Part shown: in pieces, positions 42,251 through 50,548 of the stretch
Layout: each line of letters opens with the position of its first letter
Position numbering within the stretch: the first letter of the stretch is position 1
Source of the DNA: Streptomyces sp. LaPpAH-108
Lineage (GTDB): Bacteria; Actinomycetota; Actinomycetes; Streptomycetales; Streptomycetaceae
Assembly: GCF_000373625.1 (NCBI RefSeq)
Contig: NZ_KB891988.1
Coordinates: 966,053 to 1,030,052 of the forward strand
DNA: 64,000 bases
Direction: 5' to 3'
The notes under the pieces: generated by a model
What the model was told of the DNA's origin: nothing
The model's database searches: none
Seen by the model: the letters and a program-made list of their open reading frames with translations, nothing else
Program-made: the position numbers and the translations under genes

Positions 42251-43624
42251 TTACTTCCGGTACTTCTTGCCGACGGTCTCGGCGTACGCCTGGGACTTCT
42301 TCAGCGCGCTGTCCACGGACTGACGTCCGGCGATCGCGGAGCTGATCTCCTGGGCGACCTTGGTGCCCAGGTCGGTGAACTCGGGGATGCCGACGAACTG
42401 GATGCCGGGCGCGGGCCGGGGCTGCACGCCCGGGTTCTTCGGCTCGGCGCTCGCGATGGCGTCCTTGGTGACGTCCGCGAAGGCGCCCGCCTCCTTGGTG
42501 TACTGCGGGATGTCGTAGGTCGAGGCGCGCTTGCCCGCGGGCACGTTGGACCAGCCGGCCTTCTGCCCGACCAGGTTCTCGTAGCCCTTGCCGGAGGCCC
42601 ACGAGATGAACTTCCAGGCGTCGTCGGGGTGCTGGGACGCCTTCTGGATGCCCCACGCCCAGGTGTAGAGCCAGCCGGAGCTCTTGGTCTTCTCGACCGG
42701 GGCCGCCACGTAGCCGATCTTGCCCTTGACCGGGGAGCCGGACGCCTCCAGCGAACCGGCGCCCGCCGTGGCGTCGTACCACATGGCCGTCTTGCCCTGC
42801 GTCATGTTGTTCAGGCACTCGGCGTAGCCGGACTGCGCGGCGCCCGACTCGCCGTGCTTGCGCACCAGGTCGACGTAGAACTGCGTGGCCTTCTTGAACT
42901 CGGGGGAGTTCACGCGGGCGTTCCAGTCCTTGTCGAACCAGGTGCCGCCGAAGGTGTTGACCACCGTGGTCAGCGGGGCGATGACCTCGCCCCAGCCGGG
43001 CAGGCCGCGCAGGCAGATGCCCTTCATACCGGGCTCGGCGCCGTCCGTCTTCGCGGCGATGTCGGCCACCTGCTTCCAGGTGGGGTGGGCCGGCATCGTC
43101 AGCTTCTTCTTGGCCAGGACGTCCTTGCGGTACATCAGGAAGGAGGACTCGCCGTAGAAGGGCTCGCCGTAGAGCTTGCCGTCCGCGCCGGTCAGCGCCT
43201 GCGTCATCGGGGTGAGGATGTCCTGCTGGTCGAAGCCCTTGTCGCTCTTGACGTAGCTGTCGACCGAGTGCAGCCAGCCGTTCTTGGCGTAGATCGGTAT
43301 CTCGTAGTTGCTGAGGGTGGCGACGTCGTACTGGCCCGCCTGGTTGGCGAAGTCCTGGCTGATCTTGTCTCTGACATCGTTTTCCGGCAGCACGGTGAAG
43401 TTGACCTTGATGCCGGTCTTCTTGGTGAAGTTCGCGGCGGTGAGCTTCTGCAGCTCCACCATCTGCGGGTTGTTCACCATCAGGACGTTGATGGAGTGGG
43501 CGGTGGACCCGCCGCCTCCCGCACCGCCCGCGCCCGCGCAGCCGGTGAGCAGGGGCGAGACGAGCGTTCCCGCGGCAGCGGCGGCGAGGAGGACGCGAGG
43601 CGTACGTCGGCTCTGGGTTGGCAT
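42251..43624 (-). CDS. Polyol ABC transporter substrate-binding lipoprotein (SmoE-like)
   Basis: 457-aa extracellular binding protein. The signal ends at a lipobox with Cys29 (LLTGC). Family 1 features, such as 'FKKATQFYVDLVRKHGESGA', 'MTQGKTAMWYDATAGAGSLE' and 'GWLYTWAWGIQKASQHPDDA', are like sorbitol/mannitol-binding proteins. It starts the four-gene uptake and oxidation operon, 201 bp downstream of the DeoR gene; its promoter should be in that gap. Confidence 0.9.
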   Translation of the reverse strand: MPTQSRRTPRVLLAAAAAGTLVSPLLTGCAGAGGAGGGGSTAHSINVLMVNNPQMVELQKLTAANFTKKTGIKVNFTVLPENDVRDKISQDFANQAGQYDVATLSNYEIPIYAKNGWLHSVDSYVKSDKGFDQQDILTPMTQALTGADGKLYGEPFYGESSFLMYRKDVLAKKKLTMPAHPTWKQVADIAAKTDGAEPGMKGICLRGLPGWGEVIAPLTTVVNTFGGTWFDKDWNARVNSPEFKKATQFYVDLVRKHGESGAAQSGYAECLNNMTQGKTAMWYDATAGAGSLEASGSPVKGKIGYVAAPVEKTKSSGWLYTWAWGIQKASQHPDDAWKFISWASGKGYENLVGQKAGWSNVPAGKRASTYDIPQYTKEAGAFADVTKDAIASAEPKNPGVQPRPAPGIQFVGIPEFTDLGTKVAQEISSAIAGRQSVDSALKKSQAYAETVGKKYRK

Positions 43625-43690
43625 GGCTGGGGTGCTCCTGATCGCTTGTCGGTCCCGTAAGCGGAAGGTGGGTGGTGCGGGTGTTTCTTG

Positions 43691-43719
43691 TGGTGCTCGT
43701 GGTGCTCGGGTGGTGCTCG
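43691..43719. repeat. Short direct repeats TGGTGCTCG upstream of the polyol operon
   Basis: Copies at 43691-43699, 43700-43708 and 43711-43719, about 70 bp upstream of the binding-protein gene. They could be operator half-sites for the DeoR regulator or simple slippage. Confidence 0.4.
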
Positions 43720-43825
43720 GGGTGTGGCGGGACCGGCCGTGCGGCTCGCCGGGGGTACGGCGGACGGCCGGGTGGTGCGGGTACGTGGGTGCGGTACGGG
43801 CGGGGAGGCGGCTCGGGGTCCGCGG

Positions 43826-44596
43826 TCAGACCCTGATGACCTGGGGCCCGAGGAGGGAGTAGCGGTGGGCCTCGGCGGCCGGGAGCTGGGTGCTCGTGAC
43901 GATCGCGTCCACCGAGCCCACATCGGCGAACCGGCAGAAGCTGGCCGCCCCGAACTTGGTGTGCACGCCCGCGAACACCGTGCGCCGCGAGGCCCGCACG
44001 GCCTGCGCCTTGACCTCGCTCACGGCGGGATCGGGCGTGGTCAGACCGTGTTCGCGGGAGATGCCGTTGGCGCCGACGAAGGCGAGGTCCAGGACGAACC
44101 CGGCCAGCATCTTGGTCGTCCAGTGGTCGACCGTGGCGAGCGTTCCGGCTCTGACCCGGCCGCCGAGCAGCAGGACCGAGACGTTCTCGGCCTCCGCGAG
44201 GGCGCCCGCGACCGGCAGGGAGGCGGTGACCACGGTCAGCTGCCGGTCGGTCGGCAGGGCCTCGGCGATGAGCTGCGGGGTGAAGCCCTCGTCGACGAAG
44301 ACCGACTCCGCGTCTCCGAGCAGCTCGGCCGCGGCAGCCGCGATCCTGCGTTTCTCGGGGACGTGGCTGGTGGCACGGAAGGCGAGCGTCGTCTCGAAGC
44401 CGGCGCTCTCGACCGGGTAGGCGCCTCCGTGCGTACGGCGGACCAGGCCGTGGTCCTCCAGCGCGCGCAGATCGCGCCGGATGGTCTCCTTGGCCACGCC
44501 CAGCTCGACGGCAAGAGCGGTGACGTCCACGGCGCCGGTCTCACGTGCCGCGCGCACGATCGCGCGCTGGCGCTCCTCGGCCGTGTTGGTGCCCAT
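43826..44596 (-). CDS. DeoR family transcriptional regulator
   Basis: 256-aa sugar-responsive repressor. The N-terminal helix-turn-helix has the DeoR signature ('VDVTALAVELGVAKETIRRD' and 'LRALEDHGLVRRTHGGAYPV'). The C-terminal DeoRC domain binds a sugar phosphate ('KRRIAAAAAELL', 'VFVDEGFTP', 'VVTASLPVAGAL'). ATG at 44596 is preferred, with GGTGA close upstream; ATG at 44617 would add seven residues but has no ribosome site. It precedes the polyol operon on the same strand and is its likely regulator. Confidence 0.92.
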   Translation of the reverse strand: MGTNTAEERQRAIVRAARETGAVDVTALAVELGVAKETIRRDLRALEDHGLVRRTHGGAYPVESAGFETTLAFRATSHVPEKRRIAAAAAELLGDAESVFVDEGFTPQLIAEALPTDRQLTVVTASLPVAGALAEAENVSVLLLGGRVRAGTLATVDHWTTKMLAGFVLDLAFVGANGISREHGLTTPDPAVSEVKAQAVRASRRTVFAGVHTKFGAASFCRFADVGSVDAIVTSTQLPAAEAHRYSLLGPQVIRV

Positions 44597-44790
44597 GTAG
44601 TCACCCGCTCTCGTCATTGAGATGCCCGTTCGGGCCCTGGGGAGAGTTCTACAGCGGTCGCGCGGCGCTGACCAGGTCTGTTGGGTGTCCGATCCTGCCC
44701 GTGTGTGCCCGTTCACACAGCGCCATGCCCGCCCCGGACCTGCGCGGCTGCCCGAACGGAGATCGAAGCGGGCGTGGCGGGTGCCCGAAA

Positions 44791-44829
44791 CGGCGGCGGG
44801 CGGGCCCGTTTGGCGCCCGCCCGCCGCCG
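44791..44829 (-). terminator. 15-bp hairpin after the uronate dehydrogenase-like gene
   Basis: Arms 44791-44805 and 44815-44829 pair perfectly around a 9-nt loop, 40 bp after the stop of the gene at 44869. Confidence 0.75.
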
Positions 44830-44868
44830 CGAGGGATCGTTTTCGGCCGCACCGGGGTGCGGCGGGGC

Positions 44869-45690
44869 TCAGTACGGCCAGATCGGCGGGTCGACGAGGA
44901 AGGGACCGCCCAGGTGGTGATGGGCCGGGTTCGCCGGGTCCAGCTCGCCCTCCTTGGCGATCAGGTCCGCCGCGTACGGCTCGGAGTCGTCCCGCGGCTC
45001 GTAGCCGAGCGCCCGCGCGCCGCTCAGGTCCATCCACGCGCGCGTGTTGGCCGAGCCGCCGTAGACGACCGTGTGGCCGACGCCTTCGGCGGTCAGCGCC
45101 GCGTGGAAGAGGCGGGCGGCGTCGGCGGGACTCAGCCAGATCGACAGCATCCGCACGCTGGTGGGCTCCGGGAAGCAGGAGCCGATGCGCACGGAGACGG
45201 TCTCCAGACCGTGCTTGTCCCAGTAGAGCTGGGCCAGGTCCTCGCCGAAGCACTTGGACAGACCGTAGAAGGTGTCCGGGCGGTGCGGGGTGTCGGCGGG
45301 AATCGGGCTGCCGCCGTCCAGGGGCGCGGGGGTGTAGCCGACGGCATGGTTGGAGGAGGCGAAGACCACGCGCGAGACCCCTTCGAGGCGGGCGGCTTCG
45401 TAGAGGTGGTAGGTGCCCTCGATGTTGGCGCGGAGGATTTTCTCGAACGGCGCCTCCAGGGAGATGCCCGCGAGGTGGAGGATCCCGTCCACCCCGCGCA
45501 CCGCCTCGCGCAGGGTCTCCCGGTCCGCGAGGTCGGCGGTGATCGCGTCCGGTTCGCCCTCGACGGGGCGGGCGTCCAGCAGGCGCAGTGTGTAGCCGTA
45601 CCGGGGCAGCAGGGAGCGCATCAGGGTGCCGACTCCGCCGGAGGCGCCGGTGAGCAGGAGGGTGCGGGCCGCTGGGTGGGGGGCGGACAT
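44869..45690 (-). CDS. udh: NAD-dependent uronate dehydrogenase-like protein
   Basis: SDR-type enzyme of 273 aa. NAD site 'TGASGGVG' (14-21); catalytic Ser in 'FASSNHAVGY' (about 112), Tyr142 and Lys146 in 'YGLSKCFGE'. The stretch 'VRIGSCFPEPTSVRMLSIWL' closely resembles uronate dehydrogenase of Agrobacterium, which turns galacturonate or glucuronate into the aldarolactone. ATG at 45690 has AAGGAG upstream. A similar NAD-dependent epimerase role cannot be excluded. It is divergent from the unknown gene at 45939. Confidence 0.8.
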   Translation of the reverse strand: MSAPHPAARTLLLTGASGGVGTLMRSLLPRYGYTLRLLDARPVEGEPDAITADLADRETLREAVRGVDGILHLAGISLEAPFEKILRANIEGTYHLYEAARLEGVSRVVFASSNHAVGYTPAPLDGGSPIPADTPHRPDTFYGLSKCFGEDLAQLYWDKHGLETVSVRIGSCFPEPTSVRMLSIWLSPADAARLFHAALTAEGVGHTVVYGGSANTRAWMDLSGARALGYEPRDDSEPYAADLIAKEGELDPANPAHHHLGGPFLVDPPIWPY

Positions 45691-45785
45691 GTGGTCTCCT
45701 TGCCGCTGGGCTGCCGGTCGTATGCGCGAACGTGATTCACATACATGGGCAAGCTAAGGAGCGCCGCCGGGACCGGTCAAGGGGA

Positions 45786-45797
45786 CATCCCGGGATG
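45786..45797. promoter_or_regulatory. 12-bp palindrome CATCCCGGGATG
   Basis: Perfect palindrome in the divergent gap between the udh-like gene and the small ORF at 45871. A possible operator with no assigned regulator. Confidence 0.25.
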
Positions 45798-45870
45798 GAA
45801 CACCCGTGTGCGGGTGGCTTGTTGGATGCCTTGACCCGCCCGAGAGCGGGACCGTAGCGTGCCGCTGTTC

Positions 45871-45942
45871 ATGGACTTGGACGCCGGTCAGGGATACACC
45901 CCGTACGCTGCTCCGGCCGTGCCGCCGGAGGTGGAGACGTGA
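45871..45942 (+). CDS. Very short upstream ORF (23 aa), coupled to the next gene
   Basis: ATG at 45871 opens 23 codons with a Pro-rich peptide (MDLDAGQGYTPYAAPAVPPE, then VET). The TGA overlaps the GTG of the next gene (GTGA). TAGCGT at 45855-45860 lies ten bases upstream, so the ATG may be at or near the mRNA start. It also contains the ribosome site GGAGGTG of the next gene. Either a leader peptide that couples translation or a chance frame; it is not a known RiPP or attenuator type. Confidence 0.35.
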   Translation: MDLDAGQGYTPYAAPAVPPEVET

Positions 45943-47105
45943 AGGCGTCGGCGTTCGTCTACCCCTGGGACGTGGTCGGCGATCCCGCCGCGCCCGACCG
46001 GATCGCCGGGCTCGGCGTGGAACAGGCGACGCTGGCCGCCGCCTACCACTCCACCCGCGCCCTCACCCCGCGCCATCCCCGCCACCGGATCGTCACCGCC
46101 GAGCACGCGGCGGTGCTCTATCCGCCGGGGGAGCGGTGGGCGGGTCGTGTGCTCCGCCCCTATGTGGCGGGCGACTGGGCGCCCGGTGACGCCTGGGGCG
46201 AGGCCGCCGGGGCACTGGCGGCGGCGGGCCTGGAGGTGCACACCTGGGTGGTGCTCGCCCACAACTCCCGCCTGGGCGCGGAGCATCCGCACACCTCGGT
46301 CGTCAACGCCTACGGCGACCGCTATCCCTGGGCGCCCTGCATCGCCCAGCCCGCCGTCCGCGCCTACCTGGTGGACCTGGCCGCCGAGGCCGCCGTACGC
46401 CCCGGCGCGCAGGGCACCGAGCTGGAATCCCTCGGCTGGTACGGGCTGCGGCATCTGCACGCCCACGACAAGACGGGCGGGGTCGCGCTGGGGGAGGCGG
46501 GCGAGTATCTGATGTCGCTGTGCTTCTGCCCCGACTGCCGGGAGGGGTACGGCGAACACGGCCTGGACGCCGACAAGTTGGCGGCCGTCGTACGGGGCGC
46601 TCTGGAGCCGGTGTGGCGCGGGGCGGCGGACGACGGCGAGGGGTGGTCGGACGTGGAGCGGCTGCTCGGCGCGGACGCGGCGGCGGCCACGCTGACCTGG
46701 CGCGAGCACACCGCCCGCACCCTCCAGGAGGACGCCGTCACGGCCGTACGCGCCGCCGCGCCCGAGGGCTTCCAGGTGCTCTTGCACGCGGACCCGGTGT
46801 CGTACCACTGCGGTGCCAACGCCGGAGTAGACCCCGCCCACATACTCTCCCGGGCGGACGGTGTGGTGGTCCCCTGTATGGGCGGTACGGCGCCGCTGGC
46901 CCCCTTCGCCGCACGGGCCGGCCTCGACACGGTCCTGGCCGCCAACCTCACCATCGTCTCCGGCCTGGGCGGCAGCCCGGCCACCCTCGCCGTCGACGCG
47001 GCCCGCGCACAGGACGCCGGGGCGACCGAACTGCGCCTGTATCACGCCGGATTGGCATCGGACGACGACCTCGCGGCGGTACGGGAGGCCCTGTCGGGAC
47101 ACTGA
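45939..47105 (+). CDS. Unknown protein, probable TIM-barrel hydrolase-like, 388 aa
   Basis: No family is recognised with confidence. Soluble, no signal peptide. The pattern of strands and turns ('VHTWVVLAHNSRLGAEHPHT', 'LESLGWYGLRHLHAHDKTG', 'FQVLLHADPVSYHCGAN') suggests a TIM-barrel glycoside-hydrolase-like fold. A cysteine group 'LCFCPDCREGYGEHG' (CxCxxC) recalls putative glycosidases with a small metal or disulfide knuckle. GTG at 45939 has GGAGGTG at ideal spacing. It is divergent from the udh-like gene, so a sugar-acid role is possible but unproved. Confidence 0.75.
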   Translation: MKASAFVYPWDVVGDPAAPDRIAGLGVEQATLAAAYHSTRALTPRHPRHRIVTAEHAAVLYPPGERWAGRVLRPYVAGDWAPGDAWGEAAGALAAAGLEVHTWVVLAHNSRLGAEHPHTSVVNAYGDRYPWAPCIAQPAVRAYLVDLAAEAAVRPGAQGTELESLGWYGLRHLHAHDKTGGVALGEAGEYLMSLCFCPDCREGYGEHGLDADKLAAVVRGALEPVWRGAADDGEGWSDVERLLGADAAAATLTWREHTARTLQEDAVTAVRAAAPEGFQVLLHADPVSYHCGANAGVDPAHILSRADGVVVPCMGGTAPLAPFAARAGLDTVLAANLTIVSGLGGSPATLAVDAARAQDAGATELRLYHAGLASDDDLAAVREALSGH

Positions 47106-47254
47106 GCGAGGCGGGCCGCCGTGAGGAGCGGGGGGAGGGCGTAGAGCGGGAGCAGCAGTTTGTGATGCGGGGCCGCCGATGAGTTCCCACCCCCGGCCAG
47201 GTCATATCCCATACACGGACGCCCGCCGTACCCCCCGTATGCAAGGAGCCCGCC

Positions 47255-47857
47255 ATGGCCGCCCCGACCGATCCGCTGCCCGACCTCGGCCCTCAGGCCC
47301 GGATCGTGGCCCAGCTCGCCGACCATGTGTCCGACGACCAGCTGACGGCCTCCACCCCATGCCCGGACTACACGGTCGGGGACCTGCTGGCCCATCTGCA
47401 CTCCCTGTCCGTTGCCTTCCGGTCGGCGGCCCTCAAGGACTTCGGCCCGAGGACCGACACCGCCCCCACCACCGCCAGGCTCGTCCTCGCCCCGGACTGG
47501 CGCACGGAGCTGCCCAAGGCCCTGGACGCCCTGGCCGACGCCTGGCGCGACCCCTCCGCCTGGACCGGCGACACCCGCGCCGGCGGCGTCGCCCTCCCCG
47601 GCGCGGTCGCGGGCGCCGTGGCCGCCGACGAACTGGTCCTCCACGCCTGGGACCTCGCCCGCGCCCTGGACCTCCCCTACACCCCCGACCCCGAAGCCCT
47701 GTCCTCCGCCCACACCTTCCTCCAAGCAGCCGCCGAACTCCCCGACCGCCCCGCGGGCCTCTTCGGCCCGATCGTCCCGGTCCCGGCGGACGCGTCCCCG
47801 CTGGACCGAGCGCTCGGGCTCAGCGGACGCGACCCGGGCTGGGCCGCTCCCGCGTGA
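47255..47857 (+). CDS. TIGR03086-type DinB/mycothiol-maleylpyruvate isomerase-like protein
   Basis: 200-aa four-helix-bundle protein. 'STPCPDYTVGDLLAHLHSL' is the family's N-terminal signature with the first metal His, and 'ADELVLHAWDLARALDLPYT' gives the others (E and H). Relatives bind zinc and may act with mycothiol in thiol transfer. ATG at 47255. Its 3' end faces the MFS gene 25 bp away. The true reaction is unknown. Confidence 0.88.
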   Translation: MAAPTDPLPDLGPQARIVAQLADHVSDDQLTASTPCPDYTVGDLLAHLHSLSVAFRSAALKDFGPRTDTAPTTARLVLAPDWRTELPKALDALADAWRDPSAWTGDTRAGGVALPGAVAGAVAADELVLHAWDLARALDLPYTPDPEALSSAHTFLQAAAELPDRPAGLFGPIVPVPADASPLDRALGLSGRDPGWAAPA

Positions 47858-47882
47858 CGGAGGAGGCGCCGCGACGGGTGGT

Positions 47883-49067
47883 TCAGACGGCCGTCGGGGT
47901 ACGGGTGCCGGACGGGTCGTTTGCCCCGGACCTCCGGGGGAGCGCGTAGACCGAGAGGGCCAGGCCCAGCGCGCTCAGCACCGCTCCGGCCGCGCCGGTC
48001 CAGCGCAGCGCGCCTGCCGCGACGACCGCCCCGCCGATCGCGGAGCCCATGGCGGTGGCCAGCTGGAAGGCGCCGACGTTGACGGAGACCGCGAGGGTGG
48101 GCGCCTCCTGGGCGTGCCGCAGGATCAGGCCCTGGAGCGGGGCGATGGTGGCGGTGGCGAGCAGGCCGAGCAGCAGCACTGCCAGGGCGGCGGTCGGCTG
48201 CCAGGTCGCCGCGAAGGGTGTGCAGGCCAGCAGTACGGTCAGGGCCGCGAAGACACCGCGCAGGGTGGCGGCCGGGGCCAGATCGGTCAGCCGCCCCGCG
48301 ACGATGTTGCCGAGGAAACTCCCGGCCCCGTAGGCGAGGAGCAGGGCCGAGACGACGGACGCGGGGAATCCGGTGACGTGCGTGAGCAGCGGGGCCAGGT
48401 AGGTGAAGACCGTGGCGACGCCCGCGAAGCCGACGGCGGTGGTCGCGAGGGCGAGCAGCACGGGCCGTCGTGCCATGACCCTGATCTCGGCGCGCGCTCC
48501 CGCCGGTCCGGCCGATTGGCGGGGCAGCACGACGGCGAGCAGCGCGGTGCCGAGCAGGGCGAGACCGGTGAGCACGGTGAACGGCGTTCGCCAGCCGGTC
48601 CGTTCGCCCAGCAGCGCCCCCAGCGGAACGCCGAGGAGGGTCGCCGCGGTCAGTCCGGAGACCACGGCCGCCGTCGCCCGTCCCACCTGTTCCGCGGGGA
48701 CGATCCGGCCCGCGACCACCAGGCAGAGGGCGAAGAACGTCGCGTGCCCGAGCGAGGACAACACCCGTCCCGCCAGGAGAACTTCGTAGGACGGCGCGCA
48801 CGCGCTGACGGCGCTGCCGGTCGCGAACAGCAGCATCAGCGCCACCGCGAGGAGCTTGCGCGGCACCCGGGCGGTGGCCAGGGTCACCACGGGGCCGCCG
48901 ACGACCACCCCGAGGCCGTACGCGGTGACGGTCTGCCCGGCGGCGCCCACCGACACCCCTAGATCCGCGGCGACTTGGGGCAGCAGACCGGCGACCAGGT
49001 ATTCCGACGTGCCCACCACGCACACGGACACGCACAGGGCCGCGAGAATCACGGAACTCTTCTTCAT
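47883..49067 (-). CDS. MFS drug-type exporter (DHA1 family)
   Basis: 394 aa with 12 membrane segments. The N-terminus ('VGTSEYLVAGLLPQVAADLG') and motif 'GRVLSSLGHATFFALCLVVA' place it with AraJ/Cmx-like exporters. ATG at 49067 has no Shine-Dalgarno and begins six bases after TAGCGT (49079-49074), so it may be leaderless. It is divergent from a MerR regulator, and its promoter has the long spacer that MerR regulators act on. The exported compound is unknown. Confidence 0.9.
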   Translation of the reverse strand: MKKSSVILAALCVSVCVVGTSEYLVAGLLPQVAADLGVSVGAAGQTVTAYGLGVVVGGPVVTLATARVPRKLLAVALMLLFATGSAVSACAPSYEVLLAGRVLSSLGHATFFALCLVVAGRIVPAEQVGRATAAVVSGLTAATLLGVPLGALLGERTGWRTPFTVLTGLALLGTALLAVVLPRQSAGPAGARAEIRVMARRPVLLALATTAVGFAGVATVFTYLAPLLTHVTGFPASVVSALLLAYGAGSFLGNIVAGRLTDLAPAATLRGVFAALTVLLACTPFAATWQPTAALAVLLLGLLATATIAPLQGLILRHAQEAPTLAVSVNVGAFQLATAMGSAIGGAVVAAGALRWTGAAGAVLSALGLALSVYALPRRSGANDPSGTRTPTAV

Positions 49068-49073
49068 GGCGCG

Positions 49074-49105
49074 ACGCTAAAGTCTGACATCCATGTGAGA
49101 GTCAA
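49074..49105 (-). promoter_or_regulatory. MerR-type promoter with overlong spacer and dyad
   Basis: On the minus strand TTGACT (49105-49100) and TAGCGT (49079-49074) are 20 bp apart. Between them lies the near-perfect dyad TCTGACAT-cc-ATGTGAGA (49083-49100 on plus). Long spacers with a centred dyad are the hallmark of MerR-activated promoters. Confidence 0.6.
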
Positions 49106-49123
49106 GCCCGGGAGGGTGGGCCC

Positions 49124-49519
49124 GTGCGCATCGGGGAGATGGTCCGGCGGACCGGCGTCAGCGAGCGGCTGCTGCGCTACTACGAGGAGCAGGGGCTGCT
49201 GGCGCCGAGCCGTCTGCCCAGCGGCTACCGCGTCTACCGCGCGGAGGACGTGGACACCGTCCGCCGCGTACGGACCCTGCTCACCGCCGGACTGACCACG
49301 GAGACGATCGCCCGCGTGCTGCCGTGTCTGCGTGAGCAGGACGACCGCCGACTGGTGCCGATCTGCTCGGACTTGGTCACGGAGCTGCGCACGGAGCGCG
49401 AGCGGATCACCCGGGCGATCCAGGAACTCCAGGCGTCGCGCGGCATGCTGGACGCCGTGATCGAGGCGGGCCCCACGACGGACCCCGCCGACGTGGCCCC
49501 CGGGACGGCCATGGCTTGA
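49124..49519 (+). CDS. MerR family transcriptional regulator
   Basis: 131-aa activator. The winged helix is at about 1-70 ('RIGEMVRRTGVSERLLRYYE', 'GYRVYRAEDVDTVRRVRTLL'), followed by a coiled-coil dimer helix (about 85-115). Cysteines are few and not arranged as metal ligands, so it is more like the multidrug or redox groups. GTG at 49124 has GGGAGGG upstream. It is divergent from the MFS exporter and most likely activates it on binding the exported drug. Confidence 0.93.
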   Translation: MRIGEMVRRTGVSERLLRYYEEQGLLAPSRLPSGYRVYRAEDVDTVRRVRTLLTAGLTTETIARVLPCLREQDDRRLVPICSDLVTELRTERERITRAIQELQASRGMLDAVIEAGPTTDPADVAPGTAMA

Positions 49520-49575
49520 TATCGATCGTGCAACGGCCGCCCCGCCGCCGCGATGACGCGCGTAGAAAACGTGTC

Positions 49576-50373
49576 ATGCATAAATCACTGCGGATCGCGG
49601 CGGCCACCGCCGCCTGTGCGCTCGCCGGGGGGCTGCTGTACGGCGCCGGTGCGGCCACCGCCGGGCAGTCGACGGCGAACTCCACGCATGAGCCCTACAA
49701 CATCGGGGTTCTGGTCAAGGACATCGACACCTACTACGGCACCACCGCCGACAGCGACGGGGTGTACCAGGCGTCGCCGAGCAGCCCGTACGCCAAGGAC
49801 CTGGCGCGGATCGACGCCGATGCCAAGCGCTGGATCGACCAGGCGGCGCGCAAGACGCACCACCGGGGGCACAAGCCGGCCGTCGTGTTCGACATCGACG
49901 ACACGCTGCTGCTGAGCCTCGACTACGAGAAGCGCTACAACTACACGTACGACGCGAACACATGGAACGATTACGTCAATCGTGCCGACCGCCCCGAGGT
50001 CTTCGGCAGCCCCGCCCTCGTGCGGTACGCCGAGTCCAAGGGTGTCGCCGTCTTCTACAACTCCGGGCTCAGCGAGGCGCAGCGCGCCGGTGCCGTGGAG
50101 AACCTGAAGAAGGTCGGGGCCGACGTGAACCTGGACCCGGGCCACATGTTCCTCAAGGACAAGGCCAACCCGCCCGCCTACCTGTCGAGTTGCGCCACGC
50201 CGGGCACTTGGACCTGCACGACCGTGCAGTACAAGGCCGGTACCCGCAAGCACATCGAGAAGGACCTCGGGTACGACATCATCGCCAACTTCGGCGACCA
50301 GTACTCCGACCTGGACGGCGGCTACGCCGACCGCACCTACAAGCTGCCCAACCCGACGTACTTCGTCAGCTGA
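49576..50373 (+). CDS. Secreted HAD-superfamily acid phosphatase
   Basis: 265 aa. A signal peptide ends at about residue 30 (ATAG-Q). Motif I 'VVFDIDDTLLL' has the nucleophile Asp106 and Asp108; 'GVAVFYNSGLSEAQ' is motif II and 'DIIANFGDQYSDLDGGY' the acidic motif. This is the class B/plant-type acid phosphatase-like HAD group (PF03767). ATG at 49576 follows TAGAAA by seven bases with no ribosome site, so it may be leaderless. Likely releases phosphate outside the cell. Confidence 0.9.
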   Translation: MHKSLRIAAATAACALAGGLLYGAGAATAGQSTANSTHEPYNIGVLVKDIDTYYGTTADSDGVYQASPSSPYAKDLARIDADAKRWIDQAARKTHHRGHKPAVVFDIDDTLLLSLDYEKRYNYTYDANTWNDYVNRADRPEVFGSPALVRYAESKGVAVFYNSGLSEAQRAGAVENLKKVGADVNLDPGHMFLKDKANPPAYLSSCATPGTWTCTTVQYKAGTRKHIEKDLGYDIIANFGDQYSDLDGGYADRTYKLPNPTYFVS

Positions 50374-50404
50374 GCCGACAGCGGTTGTGAGCAGGGCAGT
50401 TGTC

Positions 50405-50435
50405 GTCCGGCCCCGGCCTTCCGCCGGGGCCGGAC
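50405..50435 (+). terminator. 13-bp hairpin after the phosphatase gene
   Basis: Arms 50405-50417 and 50423-50435 pair perfectly around CTTCC, 31 bp after the phosphatase stop. Confidence 0.8.
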
Positions 50436-50548
50436 CCATGTCCGATTCCGTTACACGGGGAAAACCTGAAACAGGCGGAACAGGGGAACAATCCAGCCAG
50501 CATCCGCACACTCACACCCGCCACGGCGGCGCGACGAGGAGTACGCCC

